Source: Psychromonas sp. 14N.309.X.WAT.B.A12
GTDB lineage: Bacteria; Pseudomonadota; Gammaproteobacteria; Enterobacterales; Psychromonadaceae
DNA: 64,000 nucleotides
Assembly: GCF_030397575.1 (NCBI RefSeq)
Contig: NZ_JAPNXS010000015.1
Location: forward strand, 1 to 64,000
Direction: 5' to 3'
The notes under the pieces were generated by a model, which saw only the letters and a list, made by a program, of their open reading frames with translations, did not search any database and was not told the DNA's origin. A program made the position numbers and the translations under genes. Below are positions 36,679 through 44,278 of the stretch, one piece after another; within the stretch, counting starts at the first letter, position 1, and the number at the start of each line of letters is the position of its first letter.

Positions 36679-36819
36679 AAACTGAAACGAATTGACCTAA
36701 TACCTACTGAAGGAAAGTTTCCTAGGCACTTTGTAATCACACCAGACAGCGCGACTGTGATTGTTTCTAGTCAAGATTCAGGGAGTAGTAGGGGCATAAA
36801 ATTTAGAAGCGGGTTGTAG
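36679..36819 (+). pseudogene. Remnant of a lactonase-type beta-propeller gene (C-terminal part)
   Basis: The plus strand reads KLKRIDLIPTEGKFPRHF, then VITPDSATVIVSSQDSGS, and stops at 36819. This resembles the last blades of 6-phosphogluconolactonase-like (YbhE-type) lactonases, which end with GKFPRHF-x-PDG-x-LLVANQDS. An in-frame TAG closes the frame just upstream, and no start or ribosome binding site is present. It is therefore a decayed fragment. Confidence 0.6.
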
Positions 36820-36886
36820 CTATGGCAACTCAATCCTTTGATATTCCTACACGGAACGACATAGATTTTATTTAATAACGAACCAT

Positions 36887-36922
36887 AACCACTGTGGTGG
36901 TTATCCAATCTTCACAGTGGTT
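36887..36922 (-). terminator. Hairpin downstream of the HAD phosphatase gene
   Basis: A perfect 10-base inverted repeat AACCACTGTG / CACAGTGGTT with a 16-base loop. Inside it a second overlapping stem (ATAACCAC/GTGGTTAT) is possible. It lies 27 bases beyond the gene's stop codon and lacks a T-run. Confidence 0.45.
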
Positions 36923-36948
36923 AATATTCAGAAAATGATTAACTATCT

Positions 36949-37614
36949 TTATTTACCCCACTCAAAGATCTGCCATTCAGGATGTTTAAGTGCTTCTGCG
37001 GATAAGCGTTCACAAGGGTTCACTAAATACGCGTAATCGGCATATTCACATAATGGTAAATCATTAATTGAATCACTATAAAAGTGTATTTCATCAAAGG
37101 TATTAGCCTGCTCTGTTAGCCATGCCTGTAAGCGTAATATTTTCCCTTCGCGATAGGTTGCGATACCGGTGACTTGATTCAAATAGCAGCCATCTTTACT
37201 CACAAGCTCAATCCCTAACGCATCCTCTATCCCAATCGCTTGTGCCACTTTTTTCACAATAAAAGTCACTGTCGCTGAAATCACTAGGCAATTAATTCCA
37301 TTCTCTTTTAGGGATTTAACTAAGGCTAGTGCCTCTGGGAAAACTAAAGGTAAGATATCAGAGCAAACAAATTCATCGACTAAACTATCTATCTCATCCT
37401 GTGGGATATGAGTGATAGGCGCTAGGGTATAAACAATATACTCCTCCATATCTAGCTCGCCTTTAGCATACTGTTCCATCAAGGCTTTATCGTTTTCTAT
37501 ATAATCAGGCTCAGTTACAACACCTTTTTTCACTAGGAATGCACTCCAGAGACTAGCGCAATCTCCGTTCACTAGAGTTTCATCCATATCAAAGATATGT
37601 AGTGGTTTACTCAT
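36949..37614 (-). CDS. HAD-IB family phosphatase (SerB-like)
   Basis: A 221-residue cytoplasmic HAD-superfamily hydrolase, subclass IB. It has motif I HIFDMDETLVNGD with nucleophile and acid aspartates, motif II VISATVT, a basic residue in REGKILRLQAW and motif IV FYSDSINDLPL. It is the last gene of an ABC importer operon that also encodes a second phosphoesterase, so it probably removes phosphate from a product of the imported compound. Phosphoserine, phosphocholine or phosphoethanolamine-like substrates are all possible for this fold. It starts one base past the ATPase stop region. Confidence 0.88.
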   Translation of the reverse strand: MSKPLHIFDMDETLVNGDCASLWSAFLVKKGVVTEPDYIENDKALMEQYAKGELDMEEYIVYTLAPITHIPQDEIDSLVDEFVCSDILPLVFPEALALVKSLKENGINCLVISATVTFIVKKVAQAIGIEDALGIELVSKDGCYLNQVTGIATYREGKILRLQAWLTEQANTFDEIHFYSDSINDLPLCEYADYAYLVNPCERLSAEALKHPEWQIFEWGK

Positions 37615-37615
37615 A

Positions 37616-38635
37616 TTATGCTCTCACCGGTTGTATTTCATTTAAGTTAAACATCAGTTCGAGGGAACTACCAGCTGCCATTAATCGCTCTGAAGAACGA
37701 TTAAGCAGATCAACCGTTAAGGCTTTCTGCTCTACTTCAATGCTGTAACGAATGACATTACCTAATAACTGATGGGATAATACAGTGCCTTGTTTAGCTA
37801 CTGATATATGATCGCCATATTGGCGCCCCGCTTCTCTGATATAAATAGACTCAGGGCGAATCGCGACCTTCTGTTGACTATCAAGATTAAACCACTGATT
37901 CGCTGTTTCAGCCTCAATCAAGTTGTAATGCCCCATAAAAGAAGCAACAAATTCATTAACCGGTTTAGTGTAAATATCCTCGGGTTTGCCTTGTTGCACT
38001 ATCGCCCCTTCATTCATCAAAAAGATGCGGTCTGATAATAACATTGCTTCTTCTTGATCATGAGTAACAAACACTGTGGTGAGGTTTAACTCTCTTTGAA
38101 TTTTTAATATTTGCAGGCGTAAGCTTTTACGGATTTTTGCGTCCAACGCAGATAGTGGCTCATCCAATAACAAAATACGAGGCTTCACTACCAAGGCTCG
38201 AGCGAGGGCAACACGTTGTCTTTGCCCACCAGATAGTTCACGAGGATAAAACTGCTCTTTACCGTCTAATTCAACAAGCTCAATCATGCTTTTTGCTTCA
38301 GCACGTGCTTTAGCTTTATTAATTCCTTTCATTTTTAGGCCAAAGGCAACATTGTCTAATACTGTCATATTCGGAAATAACGCATAAGACTGAAACACCA
38401 TGCCTATTTCTCGGGATTGCGGTGCAGTATCAGTAATATTTTCTTGATCAACCCAAATTTCACCAGCATCAACCTGATTTAAGCCCGCTAAACTACGTAG
38501 CAAAGTCGATTTACCACAGCCGCTTGGCCCTAATAAGGTAATAAACTCACCTTTTTCAATAGTGAAATCAATCTCTTCAAAGACAGTAACATCACCAAAG
38601 TGTTTAGCCAATTGGCTAACTTTTACATAACTCAT
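37616..38635 (-). CDS. ABC importer ATPase, PotA/FbpC type
   Basis: A 339-residue ATPase. It has Walker A GPSGCGKSTLLR, MVFQSYALFPNMTV, signature LSGGQRQRVALARAL, Walker B ILLLDEPLSALDAKIR and the switch region VTHDQEEAM. A C-terminal TOBE-like regulatory domain begins at about residue 240. Such ATPases serve spermidine, iron, sulfate and aminoethylphosphonate importers. It overlaps the permease stop and belongs to the operon 41105-36949. Confidence 0.93.
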   Translation of the reverse strand: MSYVKVSQLAKHFGDVTVFEEIDFTIEKGEFITLLGPSGCGKSTLLRSLAGLNQVDAGEIWVDQENITDTAPQSREIGMVFQSYALFPNMTVLDNVAFGLKMKGINKAKARAEAKSMIELVELDGKEQFYPRELSGGQRQRVALARALVVKPRILLLDEPLSALDAKIRKSLRLQILKIQRELNLTTVFVTHDQEEAMLLSDRIFLMNEGAIVQQGKPEDIYTKPVNEFVASFMGHYNLIEAETANQWFNLDSQQKVAIRPESIYIREAGRQYGDHISVAKQGTVLSHQLLGNVIRYSIEVEQKALTVDLLNRSSERLMAAGSSLELMFNLNEIQPVRA

Positions 38636-39420
38636 TATTCATTCCCTTTACTGAAACGGGTGGCTAGCCAAGTGCACACAAAAATAAAAGCAAAATAGGT
38701 CATCACTAAAGCCGAGGTAAAATGGCCACTGGTTTGGCGCATGTTATAGAGGTAGATTTGTAAGGTTTCGTAACGTGTTCCAACCAGAATATTCGCGAAC
38801 ACAAACTCACCTAATAAAAATGAGAAAGATAAGAATGTCGAAGCTAATAAGCCTTTCTTCAAATTAGGTAAGATAATCAACAAATACGCTTTTGTGGTAC
38901 TCGCTCCTAATAAATGTGCAGCATCCACTAAATCCCTTAAGTTAATTGAGGTAAAGCTATTAGAGATAGCTCGATACATAAATGGCAAGGCAATAGTGAA
39001 ATAGGTACCGATTAAGATCCACGGCGTACCAACCAGTTGTACCGAACTATCTGCATACAGCTGTAATAACCCTACTGAAGAAACCACTGGTGGCACCGCA
39101 AAAGGTAATAAAATTAAAATATTCATCACCTTATCTAGTGCAGGGTAATAGTAAAACACCACAAAAATCATAGGTAACACTAGCACCATGGCTAAAATCA
39201 ACGATGAAATACAGATAAATAGCGAGCGCCCAAACGCTTCTAAGAATCGTGGGTCAGTTAATAACTGCGTATACCATTTAAAGGTAAAACCATCGGGCAA
39301 CATAGTCGCGCCCCAACTAGAGGAAAAGGAATAAATTAAGGTCGCTAAAATGGGAATAAACAGTAGTCCCGATAGTCCATAAACAACACTTTTATGGAAA
39401 AATAAATTATTGTTATCCAT
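38635..39420 (-). CDS. ABC importer permease (second)
   Basis: A 261-residue permease with about six helices. The EAA loop reads LVDAAHLLGASTTKAYLLIILPNLKKGLL. It is of the PotC/PhnV-like type. The ATG at 39420 has AAGGAG upstream and overlaps the first permease stop by 8 bases; its own stop meets the ATPase start. Confidence 0.9.
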   Translation of the reverse strand: MDNNNLFFHKSVVYGLSGLLFIPILATLIYSFSSSWGATMLPDGFTFKWYTQLLTDPRFLEAFGRSLFICISSLILAMVLVLPMIFVVFYYYPALDKVMNILILLPFAVPPVVSSVGLLQLYADSSVQLVGTPWILIGTYFTIALPFMYRAISNSFTSINLRDLVDAAHLLGASTTKAYLLIILPNLKKGLLASTFLSFSFLLGEFVFANILVGTRYETLQIYLYNMRQTSGHFTSALVMTYFAFIFVCTWLATRFSKGNE

Positions 39421-40273
39421 GGTAACTCCTTGCAATTAACCATTGATTAACCGCTGTGATCACCGCGAGTAATAACATTAATAAGGCCGAAATAGCCGCT
39501 GCTAAATTTGGCTCTAAAAACAGATCCCCTGACACCAAACTCGCAATACGAATAGTCACCATGTTGTAGTTACCATTTGTTAACGCATAAACACTGGCGT
39601 AGGCACCAATGGCATTGGCAAATAAGATAATAAAAGTACCTAACAAAGCAGGTGAAAGAATGGGTAAGCCTATTTTCATCCAATATTGACGAGAACTTGC
39701 CCCTAATAGCTGTGACGCTTCATAGGCATCTTTTTTCAACGCATCAAAAGCAGGATAAAGTAGTAATGCACCTAATGGGATTTGAAAATAGATATAAAGT
39801 GCTAACAAACCAGATTTACTATATAAATCAAAGTCTCCTAGCAATCCCCACTGTCGTAATAATAGGGTGACAGCACCATTAGTGCCTAAAATAATAATAA
39901 AGGCAAAAGCCAATGGCACGCCTGAGAAGTTACTGCTCATATTAGTAAAAGCGACAATCGCATCACGTATTCTGCTATTGAGATGGCGTAATGATGACAC
40001 TAATATCGCAGCTAAAATTAAACCAATAAAACTCGACCAAAAAGAGATCCAAAGGCTGTTACTAAAACCCTGTAAAATAAAAGCAGAATCAAATATCTCA
40101 CTATAGTTTTCAATGGTCCATTCGCCATCGTAGATAAAACTATTGATTAATACCCAGATCATAGGGGCGATCTGAAATAGATAAAAGAAAGCAATAAAAG
40201 GCAGTAACCATAATACTGGTTTGTATTTACTCAATGTAAAAGTCCCTTGTTGCGTGGGCTTTGTAATGCTCAT
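39413..40273 (-). CDS. ABC importer permease (first)
   Basis: A 286-residue permease with about six helices and the EAA loop KKDAYEASQLLGASSRQYWMKIGLPILSPALL. It resembles PotB/PhnU-type subunits. It follows the phosphoesterase gene by 14 bases and is coupled to the second permease. Confidence 0.9.
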   Translation of the reverse strand: MSITKPTQQGTFTLSKYKPVLWLLPFIAFFYLFQIAPMIWVLINSFIYDGEWTIENYSEIFDSAFILQGFSNSLWISFWSSFIGLILAAILVSSLRHLNSRIRDAIVAFTNMSSNFSGVPLAFAFIIILGTNGAVTLLLRQWGLLGDFDLYSKSGLLALYIYFQIPLGALLLYPAFDALKKDAYEASQLLGASSRQYWMKIGLPILSPALLGTFIILFANAIGAYASVYALTNGNYNMVTIRIASLVSGDLFLEPNLAAAISALLMLLLAVITAVNQWLIARSYHG

Positions 40274-40287
40274 AAACGATCCTTCAA

Positions 40288-41091
40288 TTAAGCCAACGCA
40301 TCTTCACTAAATGCTTTCTGGTGCTCTAACTCTAATAACTCACAGACCAATCCACAAAGCTCAGTTTGTTTAATAGCAACATCAAGATGGCTAAAGCGAT
40401 CTCCTATTAAATAGAGAGGTACTTCACGCTCTTCCACTAGAGTGCCACCATGTGATTTATCATTATTCATACCATGGTCACTGGTGATCAAAATTTGGTA
40501 ACCTTCTTCAATCCAAGTAGGTAAGAAGTCAGATAAAAGAATATCTGCATGGCGAGCACTGTTTCTATATTCTGGAGAATCTAACCCAAATTTATGACCT
40601 GCATCATCGATATTCATGGAATGCACTAACAAAAAATCAGGGTCAAACTCTTGGCGTAAATACTCGGCATCTAACATCAATGCTTGATCGGGATAATGAT
40701 CCCAATGATAAAAAACACCATGTTGAATTTGTAGACTTTCATTATGTGTATGACGGTCTCGAATTGCATCATAGGGTGATCGATTATATAGCTCACTGAC
40801 CCAATGATAGGCTGCTGCTGCCGTTGTTTTACCTTGAGCTTGAGCCAAACTAAATACAGATTCAAACAGAGATCGACGCGTTACATTATTATGCACAATG
40901 CCACTTTCAATCGGTGTCACGCCAGTTAATATACATTCGTATAACGGGCGAGAAAGTGATGGTAGTTCGCTGTACAGCGAGTATTGAGTTGCTTTCTTGT
41001 ACTCCACTAAACCATTTAAGTAGCCCAAACAATCTTGGGCTACTTTTAGGTTTAAGCCGTCAAGAACAACAAGAATAACCTTATCGTTCAT
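40288..41091 (-). CDS. Alkaline phosphatase superfamily phosphoesterase
   Basis: A 267-residue protein of the nucleotide pyrophosphatase/phosphodiesterase branch. Metal-site motifs are KVILVVLDGLN at the N-terminus, LPSLSRPLYECILTGV with the probable serine nucleophile (threonine in most relatives), HSMNIDDAGHKFG and ILITSDHGMNNDKSHGG. There is no signal peptide, so it should act in the cytoplasm on an imported phosphodiester or phosphonate. It lies between the binding protein and permease genes of the importer, evidence that its substrate is the transported compound. Which compound is not determined. Confidence 0.85.
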   Translation of the reverse strand: MNDKVILVVLDGLNLKVAQDCLGYLNGLVEYKKATQYSLYSELPSLSRPLYECILTGVTPIESGIVHNNVTRRSLFESVFSLAQAQGKTTAAAAYHWVSELYNRSPYDAIRDRHTHNESLQIQHGVFYHWDHYPDQALMLDAEYLRQEFDPDFLLVHSMNIDDAGHKFGLDSPEYRNSARHADILLSDFLPTWIEEGYQILITSDHGMNNDKSHGGTLVEEREVPLYLIGDRFSHLDVAIKQTELCGLVCELLELEHQKAFSEDALA

Positions 41092-41104
41092 TTGAGCCCC
41101 TTTT

Positions 41105-42160
41105 TTAGTTTTGGTGAATTAACACACCTTCTTGCCATTGACGAGGTAGTTTGCGTGCAGATTTTTCCCATGCAGCAAAGTCTTTGATTGGATGAACTGA
41201 TTTGTACTGCTCATTTGGAATCAATTTCGCTTGGATTTCATCAGGTAATGTCACGCTAGTACGAATTGGACGAGCATAACCATCGGCTAAGTTAATTTGA
41301 CCAGCATCACTGAAGATATGTTCACGCGCTAATTTTGCAGCATTCGGGTTTTTAGCCCATTTATTGATAATAGTTGTGTAACCAGAGATAACTGAACCGT
41401 CTTGTGGAATGCTTACTGTAAAGCGAGAGCGGTCAATTTGGTCACGGTAGTTAAGTGCATTAAAGTCCCATAAAATAGCCACTTCAATTTCACCTTTTTC
41501 CAAGTTGGCAACACTTGGGTTGGTATATGATAAACGCCCTTGTTTTGCTAGCTTGCCAAAGAATTCAATAGCAGGATCTAAGTTTCCTTCATCACCACCA
41601 TTTGCGATCGCAGCGGCTAACACTGCATTATTGGCTTGTGAAGCGACCCCGACATCACCGACAGTCACTTTATAAGAACCCGTTAATAAATCCGCCCATG
41701 TTTTGGGAGCATCTTTTACTAAGTTGTTATTAGAGATAAATGAGATAGTGCCAGTATAAGCTAATGCCCAATGGCCATCTTCATCTTTTGCCCAATTTGG
41801 TACATCATCCCATGTGCTTGGTTTATATGGCTGAGTCACCCCTTTTTTCACTGCAACACGTGCAAATGCAAAACCAACATCACCGATATCAGCAGTTGCA
41901 TTAGATTTTTCTGCATCGAATTTAGCAATTTCTTGTGCGGAGCTCATATCAGTATCTTGATGTTCGATACCATATTGTGTTTTTAAATCTGCCCAAGTGT
42001 CTTTCCAGTTTGCCCAGCTATCAGGCATACCGACGCTGTAAACTTGACCTTCCTTTTGAGCGGCTGCCACGAGAGAATCGATGTTAGCTGATTCAGCGGC
42101 ATAAAGTGATTGTGATAAAGATAGTGCGATTAGTGTTGTTGTAACTTTAAATGTATTCAT
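41105..42160 (-). CDS. ABC importer periplasmic binding protein
   Basis: A 351-residue exported protein with signal peptide MNTFKVTTTLIALSLSQSLYA. It is of the iron/polyamine/aminoethylphosphonate binding type. The mature part opens IDSLVAAAQKEGQVYSVGMPDSWANW, with later segments ADIGDVGFAFA, TGTISFISNNNLVKDAPKTWADLL and VAILWDFNALNYRDQI. It is the first gene of the operon. A GntR/UTRA operator lies just before it. The ligand is probably a phosphorylated organic compound, judged by the enzymes encoded alongside. Confidence 0.9.
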   Translation of the reverse strand: MNTFKVTTTLIALSLSQSLYAAESANIDSLVAAAQKEGQVYSVGMPDSWANWKDTWADLKTQYGIEHQDTDMSSAQEIAKFDAEKSNATADIGDVGFAFARVAVKKGVTQPYKPSTWDDVPNWAKDEDGHWALAYTGTISFISNNNLVKDAPKTWADLLTGSYKVTVGDVGVASQANNAVLAAAIANGGDEGNLDPAIEFFGKLAKQGRLSYTNPSVANLEKGEIEVAILWDFNALNYRDQIDRSRFTVSIPQDGSVISGYTTIINKWAKNPNAAKLAREHIFSDAGQINLADGYARPIRTSVTLPDEIQAKLIPNEQYKSVHPIKDFAAWEKSARKLPRQWQEGVLIHQN

Positions 42161-42174
42161 TTTACTTCCATCCT

Positions 42175-42188
42175 CTGGACTAGTTCAG
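42175..42188. promoter_or_regulatory. GntR operator before the importer operon
   Basis: CTGGACTAGTTCAG is an imperfect palindrome (12 of 14 bases symmetric). It lies 15 bases before the binding-protein ATG. A second copy, 13 of 14 identical, precedes the GntR gene. Confidence 0.7.
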
Positions 42189-42346
42189 TGAGTTCATTTT
42201 TCATACTACAAGAGAAACATTACATTTTTTTTACAGTAAGTTAAAACTTTTTTTGCAATTTATTGTGAACTATTTTTGAAATTCATCCTTTAAACACCAA
42301 GTTTACTAATATTAATGTATAGTAAACAAAAAAATAGCAAAACAAA

Positions 42347-42360
42347 CTGGACTAGTTCAA
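42347..42360. promoter_or_regulatory. GntR operator before the regulator gene
   Basis: CTGGACTAGTTCAA ends two bases before the proposed GntR start at 42363. It is 13 of 14 identical to the site at 42175. The pair indicates that the regulator controls both the importer operon and itself. Confidence 0.7.
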
Positions 42361-42362
42361 TT

Positions 42363-43079
42363 ATGAAAAAAAACGCTGACAATCCTAAAATGAAAGATGT
42401 TTTACGTGAACAAATTTTTGGTCGAGCGTTATTACCCCTGCAAAAATTACCTTCGGAACGCGAGTTAAGCGAACTATTTTCTACTACGCGGATCAGCGTT
42501 AAAGATGCATTAGGCGCATTAGAAACCGAAGGGCTTATTTATCGAGAAGATCGGAGAGGTTGGTTTGTTTCACCACCGCGTATTCGTTACAACCCATTAT
42601 CACGCTGCCACTTTAATCAAATGATCAATGAACAAGATCGTATTGCTGAAACACAATTAATTAATATCAGCACTATTATGGCACCTAGTGATTACGCCAA
42701 AGTATTAGAATTAAAGGAATTAACTGAAATTCATGTGATAGAACGGTTACGTTATATCGATGGCAGAGTAGTGTTGTTTGTTGAGAACTGCTTAATTAGC
42801 CATTTTTTCCCTGGAATCATTGAAGAAAACCTGACTCAATCATTAACCCAGTTATATCAAGATAAATACCAATTCACTACCAGTCGTTCACGTTTTGATG
42901 TTATTCCCGCGGCTGCGCCTGCCCATGTAGCAAAAGCTTTAAATATTAGCGCAGGGCAACAAGTGCTAAAAATATGCCGAGTAAATTATAATCAACAGGG
43001 GAAAATCATCGACTGTGAGTTTGAATATTGGCGCCCCGATGCAGTAATGATCAGCATCGACAGCATAGAGCATAGTTAA
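42363..43079 (+). CDS. GntR-family regulator with UTRA domain
   Basis: A 238-residue transcription factor. The N-terminal winged helix (MKDVLREQIFGRALLPLQKLPSERELSELF, STTRISVKDALGALETEGLIYREDRRGWFV) is followed by a UTRA ligand domain (VIERLRYIDGRVVLFVENCLI ... ICRVNYNQQGKIIDCEFEYWRPDAV). UTRA regulators such as PhnR and PhnF commonly control phosphonate and sugar uptake. It is divergent from the importer operon. The ATG at 42363 is preferred over 42315 because the latter would put the operator inside the coding region and has no ribosome binding site. Confidence 0.88.
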   Translation: MKKNADNPKMKDVLREQIFGRALLPLQKLPSERELSELFSTTRISVKDALGALETEGLIYREDRRGWFVSPPRIRYNPLSRCHFNQMINEQDRIAETQLINISTIMAPSDYAKVLELKELTEIHVIERLRYIDGRVVLFVENCLISHFFPGIIEENLTQSLTQLYQDKYQFTTSRSRFDVIPAAAPAHVAKALNISAGQQVLKICRVNYNQQGKIIDCEFEYWRPDAVMISIDSIEHS

Positions 43080-43129
43080 GCTCTGTTAACACAGTTCTAG
43101 AAAGGGAGTGTCAACAATAGAAAAAGCGA

Positions 43130-44152
43130 TTAAAACTTGACGATCTGCTTACCTGTAAAGCGGCCATTAAGCTGACGATGTAAGGCTTCTGTTACTGATC
43201 TTTGATCAAATTCAACCTCAGAAATGTGCGGTAATTGAATCTTATTTTCTGCTAAATTTTCTAATAACAACTTACATAGAAAGCTCATCTTTTGTTGTGC
43301 GCATAGACTTTTAGCTAACCATGCTCCACCTAGTGAGACAATGCTAATAGTAGGGGCTTTTAAGAACATTAATCCATGGTCAAGCACTGGTAATGGCTTC
43401 AAACAGGCAATACGTCCACAAAACCGCATCAATTCAATATTACGATTTGTCGCGTCACCACCTACGGAATCCAATACCGCATCAAACCCTATTGGCCCAA
43501 GTTCTTTACAGATTTTTTCACGCAGTTTTTTATCTTGATAATCAAATACAAAGTCAGCGCCCAATTGCTTAACCAGCTTATGATTACATTTAGAAGCAGT
43601 TGTAAAAACATCTGCACCGCGTTGTTTAGCAAACTGAATGGCGAACTGGCCAATAGCGCCAGCCCCTGCTTCAATTAAGATGTTTTCACCTTCTTTTAAA
43701 TGTAATTTATCTAAACAGATCAAAGCTAACATACCAGCACAAGGTAAGGTCGCTGCCTGCTGTGCTGAAATATTATCTGGCACAACTGAGACCGCATAGT
43801 TAGGCACTTTAGCATATTCACTTAATACACCTTGTTGTGCAATATTGGCATGCCACATCACTCGCTCACCGACATTTGGATATATTCCTTTTGCCGCTTT
43901 CACTACCACACCAACCGCATCCAGCCCCAAAATATGTGGGTATTGCCATGGTGCAAAACCTTGTTTAGCAAACATCCCATCTATTTGATTTAGACCTACG
44001 TATTCGATTTTTACTAAGATCTCGTCAGGTTCACATTGCGGAACGGGGAAGTTCATTTCTGATAACGTAAATAGATCACTTGCCTCATTTATCGCTAGAG
44101 CCTGCATTGTATTAGGAATAGTTTGTTGCGTTGATGTGTCGAAATTAGGCAT
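43130..44152 (-). CDS. Zinc-free alcohol dehydrogenase / quinone oxidoreductase-like protein
   Basis: A 340-residue medium-chain dehydrogenase/reductase. A GroES-like N-terminal domain (MQALAINEASDLFTLSEMNFPVPQCEPDEILVKIEYVGLNQID) is followed by a Rossmann domain with IEAGAGAIGQFAIQFAKQRGADVF. The catalytic zinc cysteine of true alcohol dehydrogenases is not at its usual place, which favours the quinone oxidoreductase type. ATG at 44152 has GAGG 5 bases upstream. It stands alone, convergent with the GntR gene and downstream of the RND pump. Confidence 0.85.
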   Translation of the reverse strand: MPNFDTSTQQTIPNTMQALAINEASDLFTLSEMNFPVPQCEPDEILVKIEYVGLNQIDGMFAKQGFAPWQYPHILGLDAVGVVVKAAKGIYPNVGERVMWHANIAQQGVLSEYAKVPNYAVSVVPDNISAQQAATLPCAGMLALICLDKLHLKEGENILIEAGAGAIGQFAIQFAKQRGADVFTTASKCNHKLVKQLGADFVFDYQDKKLREKICKELGPIGFDAVLDSVGGDATNRNIELMRFCGRIACLKPLPVLDHGLMFLKAPTISIVSLGGAWLAKSLCAQQKMSFLCKLLLENLAENKIQLPHISEVEFDQRSVTEALHRQLNGRFTGKQIVKF

Positions 44153-44222
44153 GTCTACCTCTAAGTATGACAACCATGTCTATGTGAATAATAAGAATAT
44201 TGTACAGCTATTTTGATTGAAT

Positions 44223-44259
44223 TCTCCCTCTGTGACGTTAGCAAGTTCACAGAAGGAGA
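44223..44259 (-). terminator. Hairpin downstream of the RND pump gene
   Basis: A stem TCTCCTTCTGTGA(A)C / GTCACAGAGGGAGA with a bulge and wobble pairs, 20 bases beyond the RND stop codon. It is not followed by a T-run. Confidence 0.5.
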
Positions 44260-44278
44260 TATCAAGATAAGGAGTAGA

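Noticed and set aside
36949-37614. HAD gene as phosphonoacetaldehyde hydrolase (phnX)
   Set aside because: The motifs are of the HAD-IB (SerB-like) class, without the PhnX cap lysine context, and no phnW transaminase is present.
42315-42362. An upstream start adding 16 residues to the GntR regulator
   Set aside because: It has no ribosome binding site and would place the operator copy at 42347-42360 inside the coding region; the added residues do not fit the family.
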